NCBI GenBank assembly: GCA_030035585.1
Contig: CM057480.1
Coordinates: 5,945,001 to 6,009,000, forward strand
DNA length: 64,000 bases
DNA from: Dugong dugon
Lineage: Eukaryota; Chordata; Mammalia; Sirenia; Dugongidae
Direction: 5' to 3'
The notes beneath the pieces were generated by a model. That model was not told the DNA's origin and ran no database searches. It worked only from the letters and a program-made list of their open reading frames with translations. Every line of letters begins with the position of its first letter. Position 1 is the first letter of the stretch. This document shows positions 21,217-33,900 of the stretch, piece after piece. A program made the position numbers and the translations under genes.

Positions 21217-22312
21217 GTAATGGAAATCCATATGGGATCTCATGTGCGTGCCCCATGCCCTTGATAGGGCCACGCACCTGTAGAACTTAAGAGGGGCATG
21301 TTTATTCATGATTGCAGCGTGATTGCGGAGCTGGAGGGTCTGTTGCAACACACCCAAGAATGTGGTACCTTTAGAAAATGTTGAAAATACTGTATATGGC
21401 TATGGCCCTTCAGAACATGGCTGAATTAATGTTTTCTTGAGAGTGTTTATTTCCAGATGCCATTTTTAAAGGGAGAGATTTAAGCGAGTGGGTTTTGTTT
21501 TTGTTGGGTTTTTTTTTTAAGGATAGTGTAGATTTTTCAGATCCAGCTATTAATTTTCAGGTGCTGTAGCTGTTACAGAAATGTTGAATTATGTAGTATT
21601 TTTACACATTCATCTAAGTAGTGAGTCTTAAATACTCCAGCATTGAAAAAAACGGTTGAAGACACTGGGTCTTGAATCATATTTGCCACAATAAGACATG
21701 GGTGGTGGTCAGGTAAAATTGGCCTCAGGAATTGTTTCTGGATAATAGTAAAGCAGAAAAAGCAAGTTCTCTGCAATTCTATATGACATAGTTGTTTTCT
21801 TATCATAGTAGAACTGTTTTTTCTAGCATGTGGTTTATATTTTTTTTAATTTTAATTTTTTTTTCCCCATATACTAATTTGAGAGCCCTGGTACATTTCA
21901 CGTGTTAGTTTCTGTTGGTCTCTCTGAGAGAAGGAATATACTGTGAGAATAAAGGTCGGCATCTCATGCTCAAGGGCTGGAGTCGCTCTTTTCTCTCTCT
22001 CTTCCTGTTTTAAACCATGTTTTAATTATGATAATTTGGGAGAACAGATTTTTATCTCATTGACAATAACTGGTGGGAAAATCATGATCTTATTTTTTCT
22101 CTTTCAGTCTTTAGTGCTTTTATTAAAAAAAGGAAATAAAGATAAACTGTATGTTTTGGCAAAATTCTATAAGCACTTGTATTCCCTTGATCTTTCTATA
22201 CAATCAGAAATTTTTTTCCAAATTATATGATATTCTAACTATAGGAAAACTGTCGTAAGTGCTTTCTCTGTCTTTACTTATCTCACGTGCCATATAGCTA
22301 GCAAGATAGTAG
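21217..22312. other. Start of the 16.8-kb intron, nothing assigned
   Basis: No exon or named repeat was recognised. The 21003-21290 open frame simply runs from the real exon into the intron. Confidence 0.5.
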
Positions 22313-22313
22313 G

Positions 22314-22346
<33 letters not shown>
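22313..22346 (+). repeat. (GT)n microsatellite
   Basis: About 15 uninterrupted GT units, followed 10-15 bp later by a short AAAT repeat (22358-22371). Confidence 0.95.
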
Positions 22347-22348
<2 letters not shown>

Positions 22349-23439
22349 CACATGTAAATAAATAAATAAAGTATATGTAAGCTTATAAAAAATAAAATAT
22401 TATGAAATAAAAATGTCATTAATTTCCCTGGGTATTTTGAGTAACTATTTAGAATTTTAACTGTTTTCTTTTTGCTTTTTAACTCTAGGCATATATTCTC
22501 ATCCAGATATTAGTTATGATATCCTATTACATGATATTTTGTTAAACAGTCTTACTTATTTCTAGTAAAAAGTATATAACGTTCTAAGATTTCTTCCTTT
22601 TGTAACAAATGGCTACCTTTAGTTATCACAAGGGGTTTATTTTCTTGTTTTGGATTATAGATTCTAATCTATGATTAATTTGTTATAATTATTTCCCAAA
22701 ACTGTCTTATTTGACTTGAAATGGATTAACATTGAAATACATGGTGATAATTTTTAACATTTTTGTGAATATGGACCATTGGTTTATAATTAGCTGTTTT
22801 TCATGCTTTATTGTCTTTTCTTAGATGAAAATTGGATTGTAGTTTATCCACTAAAGGTCACTTAATTCTGATGTCAGTCAAATTGATATAATCAGTTGTT
22901 CTTCCTAAAAGAGGAGAGACTGTCTTAATATGTACTGTTCCCCTCTCTGCAAAGTTTGTCGTTGATAGCCCTAGCAGGAATGAGAATGAGAGGTAGCGTT
23001 CATCCCTTTAGTCAGTAGTCACCAGTACAGGTTATGTCATGAGCATCTAGGCAAGCAGTTCTTCTGAGAAAAATAAGGGAGAGGCCTTACCTTCCTTTCT
23101 TCTTCTTCATCTTTTATTTTTATCAGTTGCAGATTCATTCTTTTGTTTTTTTTTTTTTTATTTGCCACAGGTCGTTTAGGTTCATTGCCCATTTTTCGAC
23201 CCAGGAAAGAGCTACTAGCCAGAAGATACTGATATTGCTTCTTAAACTAATGCTTGGCTATCAATCCTACTTTGAAAATTAACTTTAGATTTTCTGGTCT
23301 TGATTTTTAAATTAGTTGTAAAAAAGTTTTGTTAGACTTGTAGACTCTTTAAGTTGGAAGGGACCTTGTGAGTCATATAGTTCAATTTACTATCTAAGTA
23401 CAGCATTCCCTTTCATGATATTCCTGATCGATGATTATT
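22347..23439. other. AT-rich intron, nothing assigned
   Basis: It contains a T-homopolymer near 23147-23160. No exon was seen. Confidence 0.45.
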
Positions 23440-23965
23440 CAGCATTTGATTAAAGTATATATGCTCATGGATTAAAGTTCGGAACAAAACTCTCCTGCAA
23501 TACTGCTACACGTGGACATAATTACTGATAAATTATGATGTACTGTCTTCTAATTACTTTTGTAATTACTTTCTCCTTATTTTCACACACACAAATATTT
23601 TCTTTAACACAGTTGACGCCTTTGATTATATAGTTATGTATAGCCTTTTTCTTACTAATGTTCTACCCTGAGCATTCTCTCATTGTCTTAAATGATTAAT
23701 TGAAATCTAAATAATGTGTAGGTTGTTCCAGTTTATAGTTTCTTCTGTGAACTGTGTCATTATTCTTACATCTTTTGGTGCATCTCCAGTCATTTCCTTG
23801 AAATAAATTTCTGAAAGTCACTGGATCAAAAGGTGTAAGTATTTTTAAGGGCTCTTTCAGTTTGGCAGAGTATCCTCCAGAGAGTTATAAAGCCATCCCG
23901 ATTCTGGATATATTAGTTCTTTTCTATCTTGCATTAAAACCTGCCTCCTTGTAACTTATACAGGG
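23440..23965 (-). repeat. Old L1 3' fragment, antisense
   Basis: 'ctgaaagtcactggatcaaa' followed by 'gtttggcagagtatcctcca', preceded by 'gagcattctctcattgtctt', matches reversed L1ME 3' sequence. Confidence 0.6.
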
Positions 23966-24754
23966 AGGATGAGTTATTTGTTAACGTGACACTTTCTAAT
24001 ACTTGAAAATGGCCCCATCTTTCCTTATGTCTCTCCTGTTATATATATGCCCCATAAGCTTATATGGAATGATGGTAGTTCAGTCACAGCATTTTATTTA
24101 CTACTTCTAGGTCTGTAATAAACACAGAGATATGATTAGTTTCTACTTAAAGGAATATGGTAGTGGAGGTGTGTAATAGTGGTGCAAACCAGTCACAGCC
24201 CAGTAGCTTTGACAAATCTCTTTTCGGGTAAGAATAACCCCCCCAAAGTGAGTGTGTTTGGAATCATGACTGGATCTACTTTTGAAGTTTTAGAGTTTAA
24301 TTGACTCTTTCCAGAGATCTGTGTCAGGATTAAAGAGATGAATGCTATTTTTAGGTAAATTTCCATCCAGTTAATTAAGGCTAGTAAGACACGTATTTAA
24401 TCTTTAGTGTGTTTGGTTTTGTTTTTTGGCCTCAGTGTGCCAGCCGGTAATACTCATATTGTAATTGTTTGGCTTTTAAGCCAAAGAGGACTGAAAACTG
24501 TCTCGTGGCTCTGAAACCCCTATTACGTGGGTATCAGAAGTGTCAGGTTTATGCTTTACTAGTTAGAATAGGGATAAAGTGAATCCCCTTAGATAGTCTT
24601 GTTTTCTGAATAATGTGAAAATTCATAATAGAAAGTTAGGGAAGCACATTTCCTGTTCTGTTGGCTTAATGATTTGGTGCTTTATTTTTAAAAAAATACT
24701 TCTACCTCTGTAGTATTTTAAGTAACAATTTAAAAAAAGTGATTGTGTGTTCTT
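23966..24754. other. Intronic sequence, nothing assigned
   Basis: No exon or named repeat was seen. Confidence 0.4.
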
Positions 24755-24880
24755 ACATGTATTCTCTCGTTTAAACCTCAAAACCCCTGAGTTAGGCACT
24801 TTATTCATCTAATTTTACTGATGAGCAAACTTAAATTTGGAAAAGTTAAGTAACTTGCCCAGGTTCACACACCTAATAAG
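24755..24880 (+). repeat. MIR element
   Basis: 'taaacctcaaaacccctgag', 'aattttactgatgagcaaac' and 'agtaacttgcccaggttcac' form the MIR core in order. Confidence 0.85.
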
Positions 24881-27030
24881 TGAGAAAAACACAAAAACCA
24901 CTTTGCTGCTTCCACTTACACTAATCTTGCTGGGTAAATAAAGATTCTTCTAGATTTTATAGCTTTTAGATTTTATATCCTATAATAGTAATAATCACTA
25001 CATTTCTGCATCCATGAATCAGTCATTTTAAAGCTCAACTAATATGAGCCCCAGCAAAATAGAATATTTAGAAATAAGAAAACCTATAATTTTTACATTG
25101 TAAATAGAAATGCTTTAAAATATTTTCTTGTTGAAATTGCCTTCTTAAAGTTTCTTTTCTAAGTTGTAATATCCCTATTTCTGTACCAATTATTTTGACT
25201 GTTATTCTTCTCTCTCTCTCTCTATTTTTTTTAATAAGGATTGAATTGGATGATCATATAATCAACATTTCATATAATTAGTATCAGATTTTGAGGTTAG
25301 TGATTTGTCACTGAGGTTTGTATGTAATCATTGAGACACATCATTGGCCAGTCTTCAATTCTCAAAGTTCTTTTGTACTCACTCATTCATTTACTCGAGT
25401 GGACAGGGTCTTTTCTCACTATAGTTCCCATCTAATATCAAAAGATGACTTTGAAATGGCTTTGTCTTTCAATTCTCATAATTACATAATTACTACCTTT
25501 TCAAATTAGTAGTACTTACTCAACTTTTAGAATATTTTATATTTGTACCTTTCTTTATATCTGACTTTAGACTTTATTAAGAATGTCTAAATTATCTCTT
25601 TTCTAAACATGATGTTAATCAGTTTCATTTTTTTCCCATCATGAAAACAAAGTTCTTTTTTTAAATAAATAAATAAATAAAAGAAATAAAGGTCACAAGA
25701 ATCTGGATATATTTAATAAAACAAACCTCACAGAATTTGTTGTTTAATCCTGGAATCCATTTTACCTGTATTTTACCTGCTAGACCTCAGTTTCTTGTTT
25801 TTGAACTTTATATAAAGCCAATTAACTTTTCCATTTGTGTGTTTTCTTTCCTTCCTCTTCCATTACTGACGGGGAAACATACTAAACACGGGGAATGTCA
25901 GCCCGGCAGAGTCTTAAAGACGATCCGAGCCAGATTCAGATGAGGGGACTGAACCTCAGAGAGCTGGGTGATGTGTCCCCGGTCAGACAGTTGGTTACCA
26001 GCAAGGATGAGATGAGAACCCACTAGTGATCCTCTTGGATCATCTCTGGGTCATTTCCTAAGTAACAGTGCTTGTTGTCCATATTTCCTGTTTTTATCCC
26101 ATGTAGTAAAACACTATTATTGACATTTGGAATTTAGAGGTTAGCCAGAGATTGGCCAGTCACTATTCTGCCTTAAATGACTATGAATCCCAGATCATTG
26201 ACTATCCATCATAAGATGCCCTTATACTGTTGATCTTAATTTAGATTGGAGGGTAAGTGTAGTTTGAGTAGTAATAGGTAAATTATGAATATGAATCAAT
26301 AAGCTACCTGATTGTTTAGTATGTGTAAGAGTATATTTTTACTGTACTTATTTTCTTTGACCTCAGTTTTGTGTTACCTCCTGTACAAACTTAAGGGATA
26401 AATAAATTTCACCGTGCAGGATTTATTTTTTGAGATATCCAGAATTCTTAAGAGATGGGAGAAAATAGTATAAAAGACCAAATTATTTTGATTGATATTA
26501 AACATATTATTCAATTGATATTGAACAAACCAAAGATAATCTCTCCACAGGTAAGTTATTGTCATTATCTACAGCTATATACAGAGCCTGCTGTGTACAA
26601 GGCTCCCTGTTGGGCACTGAGAAGACCGTGTGGGGTGTTCAGTTTAAGGTTTTAAATTTACAAAGACAATTACACTATCTTCCCATGTTTGTTATTCTAC
26701 CAGTCAGTATTAATTATTGCCATTTTGGTCCTTCAGTACTTTATTTGCTCTATGTCTTGATTGAAATGTATATGTTAAAAAACCATAAAGCCTCATATAC
26801 ATAGGGAAACTGGCTAAAGGTTTGCCTTAGAAAAGAAATAGTAATTTGGATCTCACATATGAGGACTGTTTTCATTAGTTAGATTCCTTATATTTGATCC
26901 ATATAAATTTTTGTAATAATAACTGTAGTTCCAGGCTTTTATCACATACTTCTTAACATAGTTGAGTTGGTAAGAAGCATTATTTCTACGTGGCCATTGT
27001 TAACAAGTCAAATAATACAGAGGTGTTTCA
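24881..27030. other. AT-rich intron with small simple repeats
   Basis: A CT run at 25209-25222 and an AAAT repeat at 25663-25690. A weak MIR-like stretch ('gaggggactgaacctcagag' ... 'ggttaccagcaagg') lies at about 25940-26010. No exon was seen. Confidence 0.45.
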
Positions 27031-27620
27031 GAAACAAACTTTAATATCTTACCTCTAATCCACTGTACAGAGGTGCTGGTATGAAGTTCCATGTATATCC
27101 TTCCACATCTCACTCCACATTCGTATGTGTAGATACTCCCATTAGATTTTCTTTTGGCCGACATTTTTTTAAAGATGAGCTCATATATTAAACATGCTAA
27201 TGAACACATTACTTTGCAACTTGATTCTTTTTACAGAACATCCTTGAATATCAAGAATGAGAGCGATCTCTTTCTTTTAATAGCTATACAGTAATTCCAC
27301 ATTATCGATATACCATGATTTAATAAGCTCTTTCTCTGTCATTTTCATGGTTTACAACTTTATGTTATTACAAAGAGTGCATATCCCCATATACTTAGAT
27401 ATTTGTCTTCTGTTCCGTAGACTAGGTTTCTCTAAATGAGATTATTCAGTCAGAGGTTGTGTGTGTGTGTAGGGGGTTGGTTGTGTTTTTTTTTTTTTTT
27501 TAATTTTAATAGTTAAAGACGTTATTTTACCTTTTGCAGCACTGGATATAATGGCTTCATTAATTATTGCCTTTTGATGGGTAAAAAATGTTGCTTCTTT
27601 CTTTTAACTTGTATTTTTCC
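27031..27620 (-). repeat. Old L1 3' fragment, antisense
   Basis: 'ccttccacatctcactccac', 'tacagtaattccacattatc', 'aagagtgcatatccccatat' and 'tgagattattcagtcagagg' follow reversed L1M order. A poly-T tract lies at 27487-27502. Confidence 0.65.
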
Positions 27621-28274
27621 ATTCACCCAGCCAGTCAGCTAGCAAGTATTTTTTAAAGACTTTAGTATGCTGCTGTTTTTTAATCTCTGGTGAAATATTA
27701 GTGAAAAAACAAAGACCCTGTCTTCATGGAGCTTATATTGTAGCGAGGTTCAGAATATTTAAATCCATTCATAACAACATATCTTCTGTGAATTACATGT
27801 TCCTATTATTTGTTCATTTTTTGACTGTTTTGTCTTAGCAATTTATTGGAGTTTTTTTAATTCTTCAGTTAAAATATTTCCTCAGTCTCTTGTGTTTTGA
27901 CTGATTATGGCATTTTAACATCAAAATTTAAAAATTTTTGTTGTGGTAGGTAAAATACTTATCCTTTTCTTTTTGACTTCCACGTTTCCTGACTTGAATA
28001 AGGAGTACTATCTAGTCCCAAGGTATAAAAATAGTTTAATTTATTCTAAAACATTAATTTTTTTACATCTAGTTTGTTCAGTACGTCGGAAATTTTGCAA
28101 CAAAGTGGCGGTATATCCATTTTAATCTATTTTCTTCCTTATGCATGGCTAATGGTGTGTGCAATTAAATAAAACATTCTTTCCCTCATTGAATTGAAAT
28201 ACCACCGTACATATTTTAATCAGTTTCTGGAGTTTCTCTCCCTTTTTCCTGATCTATCTGTCTGTACCTACTCT
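27621..28274. other. Intronic sequence, mostly unassigned
   Basis: 'accctgtcttcatggagctt' near 27715 is a fragment of a common old repeat. The rest is unassigned. Confidence 0.4.
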
Positions 28275-28860
28275 AGCTTTATATTGAGTAAGTAGTTTCC
28301 CAAACTTTTTGTTATGAAGAGTTTTACGCTTACAGCCAAGTTGATGTACAGTGAAGCTAATCACTTAGATTTAATAACTAGCATTTTGTCATATTTGCTT
28401 TAACTCTCACTATATAGATATATTTCCACACATAGTCTTTTTTTAATCTCAACCATTGGAAAATAAATTGTAGACATCATGCCATTTTACACCTAAATAC
28501 TTAATGTGCATCTCCTAAAACCTCCAGGCATGCTCTATTATAACTGTAGTATCATTACCATATGCAGAACATTCCATCATACTGTCTCAAACAGTCCCCT
28601 CACCAGTGTTTACCACCACGACATAGAGTTTTTGAAGAGTGTAGGCCAGTTATGTTTTAGAAAATGCTACGTTCTGAATTTGATTTCTTTGTTATTTAAC
28701 TTATTTCTCTAGCTCTCTTGTTTCCTGTAAATTTAAACTACTCACCTCCTTTAACTGGCTCTTTTTTAAGCACCTTTGTTGTATACTCACATTTCCTTAA
28801 GTGTCCTAAGAATATTTTTTATACCTTTTCTTATTCAAACCAGGATCCAATCAAGGTTCT
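28275..28860 (-). repeat. Old L1 3' fragment, antisense
   Basis: 'ataactagcattttgtcata', 'attgtagacatcatgccatt' and 'tgcatctcctaaaacctcca' match reversed L1M4/MC-like 3'UTR. Confidence 0.6.
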
Positions 28861-28894
28861 CTGATTTATTTGGTTACTATTTCTCTTTGATCCT

Positions 28895-29282
28895 TTTTTA
28901 AACACCTTTATTGAGATATAATTCACATACCACAAAATTTACCCTATTAAATTGTACAATTCAGTGTTTTTTTCAGTATATTCACAGAGGTATGCAACTA
29001 TTACTACTATATAATGTTAGAGCATTTCAGCACCCAAAAAGAAACCCTGTACCCATTAGCAGTCATTCCCCATTATCCCCTCTACCTAGCTCCTGTCAAC
29101 CATTAATTGATTTTCTGTCTATATGGATTTGCCTACTCTAGACTTCTCGTATAAATGGGATAATACAATATGTGGCCTTTTGTGTCTGGCTTCTTTCACA
29201 TATCATGTTGTCAAGGTGCATCCGTATCCGTGCTTCATTCATTCTTATGGCAGAATAATATTTCATTATATAGTTGTGTATT
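28895..29282 (-). repeat. L1M 3'UTR fragment, antisense
   Basis: 'tttattgagatataattcac', 'aattgtacaattcagtgttt', 'ataaatgggataatacaata' and 'ccttttgtgtctggcttctt' are the classic reversed L1MB 3'UTR. It is cut at 29282 by the RTE element. Confidence 0.88.
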
Positions 29283-29850
29283 GAAGTCAAGGATTTCATT
29301 TTACTTGGATCCACAATCAACGCCCACGGAAGTAGCAGTCAGGAAGTCAAATGATGGTGTGGCGTTAGGCAAATTGGCTATAAAAGACCTCTCTAAAGTG
29401 TTCAAAAGCCATGATGTTTTCATTCACCTCATATGCTTGTGAAAGCCGTACAACGAATAAGGAAGACCAAAGAAGAATTGACGCCTTTGAATTATGGTGT
29501 TGACGAAGAATATTGAATATACCATGGACTGCCAAAACAACGAACGAATCTGTCTTGGAAGACGTACAACCAGAATGCCACTTAAAAGCAAGGATAGACT
29601 ACGTCTCACATACTTTGGACATGTTATCAGGAGGGATCAATCAGGAACTGACTGGAGAAGGACATTATGCTTGGTAAAGTAGAGGGTCAGCAAAAAAGAG
29701 AAAGACCATTGACAAGATGAATTGACACAGTGGCTGCAATGATGGGCTCAAGCATAATGATGATTGTGAGGATGGCGCAGGACCAGGCAGTGTTTCTTTC
29801 TGTTGTACACGAGGTCGCTATCAGTTGGAACTGACTCAATGGCACCTAAC
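29283..29850 (+). mobile_element. RTE-type LINE (RTE1-like), 5'-truncated, sense
   Basis: It encodes the C-terminal end of an RTE reverse transcriptase, disrupted. Frame 29494-29682 holds the typical R-L-T-Y-F-G-H-V-I-R-R-D-Q-S motif. The 3' tail 'ggaactgactcaatggcacc' plus 'taacaacaac' is the same as the AfroSINE tail, consistent with RTE proteins mobilising the SINEs. Stops and indels make it inactive. Confidence 0.87.
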
Positions 29851-30120
29851 AACAACCACTACCTCTGGTCCTGCCAGTTTCCATGCCCCAAAGCCAGTCA
29901 CTTGGCCCTTAGGTCTCAGATGCTTTGCTCAGTTTATTTTCATTCAGAATGAACCCTTCCTTCTGGGGAGAGAGTAAACCTTAGTTGAAGTCTATATTCC
30001 ATCATCACCAGGATCCTTCTCTTTTATACAATTTCCTCTGATTTTTCTCTCCAGTGAGGGCTCTGCAGTTGACATTGCTGGTCTTGGGTATTTATATTTC
30101 CCTACTTACTTGTAAAAGTC
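29851..30120. other. Intronic sequence, nothing assigned
   Basis: Between the RTE copy and the first of two SINEs. No exon and no repeat was recognised. Confidence 0.4.
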
Positions 30121-30284
30121 AGGAGCCCTGGTGGCGTAGTGGTCAAGAGCAGCTGCTAACCAAAAGGTCAGCAGTTCAAATCCACCATCCACTCCTTGGA
30201 AATGCTATGGGGCAGTTCTACTCTGTCCTATAGGGTTGCTGTGGGTCGGAACTGACTTGACGGCACCTAACAGCAGCAACAACT
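30121..30284 (+). repeat. AfroSINE, sense, with RTE-like tail
   Basis: Complete from 'aggagccctggtggcgtagt' to 'gacggcacctaacagcagca'. This is the short form, and its tail nearly copies the RTE end 430 bp upstream. Confidence 0.95.
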
Positions 30285-30291
30285 TGTAAAG

Positions 30292-30497
30292 GTAGCCCTG
30301 GTGGCACAATGATTAAAGCACATGGCTGCTAACCGAAAGGTCAGTGATTCGAACCCACTAGCCACTCCACTGGAGGAAGATGTGGCAATCTGCTTCTGTA
30401 AAAATTAACAGCCTTGGAAACCCTGTGGGCAGCTCTACTCTGTCCTGTAGAGTTGCTATGAGTCAAAATCAGCTCAAAGGCAATGAGTTTGGTTTAC
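30292..30497 (+). repeat. AfroSINE, sense, long form
   Basis: It starts 'gtagccctggtggcacaatg', contains the extra middle 'gatgtggcaatctgcttctg' and ends 'caatgagtttggttta'. Confidence 0.93.
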
Positions 30498-30699
30498 TTA
30501 CGTGTAAATTGAAGTCTGAAGTGTTGTCTCTTAGTTATAAGCATAGGCTGTGGGTGATCTTATTTGCTCTCTTTTTCATCTATCTGGTTTTTGTAGTATT
30601 TAATGAAAGATCTGAATTTGGATGACTCCCATTTTTCACGGAAATGAAAATGTCTGCTGTAAGGTTTAATACCTAGTAAGGAAATACTTTTACATTAAT

Positions 30700-30906
30700 A
30701 TTTTAAATAGATAATTCACTGTCTCAGCATTTTATTAAATTCTGGGACATTATTATCGAATAGTCCCTACTTTCCCCATTGATCTGAATCATTTCTTTCT
30801 CAAGTATCCAAGTTTCATCTATTTGTGGTTCTATTTTTAGCTTTCTGTTTTGTTCATTTGGTTAGTTGGTCTATCCCTGTGACAAAACCTGGTTGTCATA
30901 ATTATT
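30700..30906 (-). repeat. Older L1 ORF2 fragment, antisense (left part)
   Basis: 'cccattgatctgaatcattt' and 'ttggtctatccctgtgacaa' match reversed L1 ORF2. The sequence continues at 35034 after the younger L1, so the older element was split. Confidence 0.7.
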
Positions 30907-33900
30907 ATTTTTTCCTCCAACCTTTCGTTTTTTTCTTTTTAATTGTTCTTTAAGTGAAAGTTTACAGTTCAAGTTAGTTTCTCATACAAAAATTTATATA
31001 CACATTGCTGTGTGACCCTAGTTACTCTCCCTGTAATGGGACAGCACACTCCTGTTTTCCACCTCAGATTTCCTGTGTCTGTTCAACCAGCTCCGGTCCC
31101 TTTCTGCCTTCTCATCTTGCCTCTAGACAGGAGCTTCCCATTTAATCTCATGTATCGACTTGAACTAAGAAGCACACTCTTCAACAGTATCATTTTATGT
31201 CTTCTGGTGCCCGAAGGCTTCTTTTGCTGCTCTCTTTCTATTTGTTGGAGTTGTAGGGTTAATGTTTTGATTCTGGCTGTTTCTTCTTTTTGGATGTGTG
31301 CATTTATTGCTATAAATTGACCTCCGAGCACTGCTTTTGCTGTGTTCCTAAGGTTCTGGTAGGATATGTTTTCATTCTCACTTGATTCTGTGTATTTCTT
31401 TATTCCATCCTTAATTTCTTCTGTAACCCAGTAGTTTTTGAGCAAGGTTTTGTTCAGTTTCTATGTGTTTGATTTTCTTTTCCTTGCTTTTTCTGTTATT
31501 GATTTCTACTTTTATGGCTTTATGGTCAGAAAAGATGCTTTGTAATATTTTGATGCTTTTGTGGCTTGCTTTATGGCCTAATATGTGGTCTATTTTGGAG
31601 AATGATCCATGTGTATTGGAAAAGAAGTATACTTGGCTGCTGTTGGGTGGAGTGTTCTGTGTATGTCTGAGATAAAGTTGGTTGATTATGGCATTTAGCT
31701 CTTGCATGCCTTTATTGAGCTTGTTTCTGGATATTCTGTCCTTCACCAAAAGTGGTGTGTTGAAATCTCCTACTATTATTGTGGAGCTGTTGCTCTTTTC
31801 AATGCTGTTAGAGTTTGTTTTATGTATTTTGGATCCTTGTCATTGGGTGCGTAAGTATTTATTATGGTTATGTCCTCCTGGTGTATTGACCCTTTAATCA
31901 TTATGTAGTGTCCTTCCTTATCCTTTGCTGTGGCTTTTACTTTGAAGTCTATTTTGTCAGAGATTAGTATTGCCAATCCTGCTCTTTTTTGATTGTTATT
32001 TGCTTGATATATTTTTTTCCATCCATTTGAGTTTTAGTTTATGTCTTTAAGTCTAAGGTATGTCTCTTGTAGGCAGCATATAGACGGATCATGTGTTTTT
32101 ATCTATTCTGCCACTCTCTGTCTCTTTATTGGTGCATTTAGTCCATTTACATTCAGCATAATTATTGATAGGTATGAGTTTAGTGCTGTCACTTTGATGT
32201 CTTTTTTTGTGTGTTGTTGACAGTTTCTTTGTTCCACTTAATTTTCTGTGCAGAGTCATTTTTCTTTATGTATTTTCTTTTCATCTTTTTCATTGTTGTT
32301 GATTTTGTATTTGCTGATTCTTAATGTTTTTCTTGATTTTTATTTTTATGTGCAGGATTGTTAATTTCCTTTGTGGTTACATTAATATTTACCCCATTTT
32401 TCTGAGTTTAAATCAGTTGTTATTTCTTTATATTGCCTTGACTTCCTTTCCATATGAAAGATCTATAACTACATTTTTTAGTCCTTCATTTTTGTTTTAA
32501 TGTTGTCATCTTTTACATAGTGACGTCTGTATTTCCCTATTTTCACTGTTTTAGCTTTAATTTATTTTTGTGACTTCCCTATCTGGGTTTATACCTGGTT
32601 GCTCTGTCCTGTGTTCTAGTCTTGGGTTGTTACCTGGTGTTATTGATTTTCTAACCAGAGTACTCCCTTTAGTATTTCTTGTAATTTTGGTTTGGTTTTT
32701 GCAGATTCGTGAAACTTCTGTTTATCTGGAAATGCCCTAATTTCACCAACCTTTTTGAGAGACAGTTTTGCTGGATATGTAATTCTTGGCTGGCAATTCT
32801 TTTCCTTTAAGGCTTTATATATGTCGTCCATTGCCTTCTTGCCTGCATGGTTTCTGAGTCATCCGAGGTTATTCTTATTGACTATCCTTTGTAGATGACT
32901 TTTCATTTATCCCTAGCTGCTCTTAAAATTCTCTATTTATCTTTGGTTTTGGCAAGTTTGATTATGTCTTGATGACTTTCTTTTGGGATCTACCTCGTGT
33001 GGGGTTCAATGAGCTTCTTGGATAGATATCTTCTTATCTTTCACGATATCAGGGAAGTTTTCTGCCAACAAATCTTCAATAATTCTCTCTGTATTTTCTG
33101 TTACTCCCCCCTGTTCTGGTACTCCAGTCACTCATAGGTTATTCCTCTTGATAGAGTCTCACATAATTCTTAGGATTTCTTCATTTTTTAAAGTCCGTTT
33201 ATCTGATTTTTCTCAAATAAGTCAGTATCAAGTGCTTTATCTTCGATCTCACTAATTCTGACTTCCATTGCCTCAGTTCTGCTGCTGTGACTTTCTACTG
33301 TTGTCTAATTCTGAAATTTTATTGTTAATCTTCTGGATTTGTTTGCTGTCTCTCTATGGATTCTTGCAGCCTGTTAAAATTTCTCATTGTGCTCTTCAGT
33401 AATCTTCTTAAGTTCCTCTGTTGCTTTGTCTGTGTGTTCCTTGGCTTGTTCTGTGTTTTGCCTGGTCTCCTTCCTGGTATCTTGAAGAGTTCTGCTGTGT
33501 TCTACAGAATTCGAAGAAGTTGCTTCCTCTGGAAGATTTCTTGATTCTTTGTTTTGGGGGCTTGCTGAAGCCGTCATGGTCTGCCTCTTAATGTGATTTG
33601 ATATTGACTGTCGTCTCTAAGCCATCACTATGTTATTATATTTATTTATTCTATGTTTGCTTATTGTGTCCTAGCTTCTTGTTTTGTTTTGTTTTGATAT
33701 ACCCAAATAAGCTGCTCGTGTGAGCTAGTTTGATTATTGGCACCTTTGAAGTTCTAACGTCCTGTCACCGTGTGGTTAGATCTGTCATTAGGTATGTTAG
33801 CCCAGGAGTCTGTTTACTTTTCTTGTATGGATTCAGCTCAGGTATCCAGGTAGTCGGTCACCAAGTGTGTGGTGCAGGCTCTCACCTACAGTCCTAGACG

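Noticed and set aside
21003..21290. 95-codon frame as an independent gene
   Set aside because: It only extends the real CLASP2 exon into its flanking introns on both sides.
29494..29682. 62-codon frame as a gene
   Set aside because: It is the C-terminus of an RTE LINE reverse transcriptase.
31083..31976. Minus-strand endonuclease-like proteins as cellular genes
   Set aside because: They are decayed L1 ORF2 pieces inside a flanked L1 insertion.
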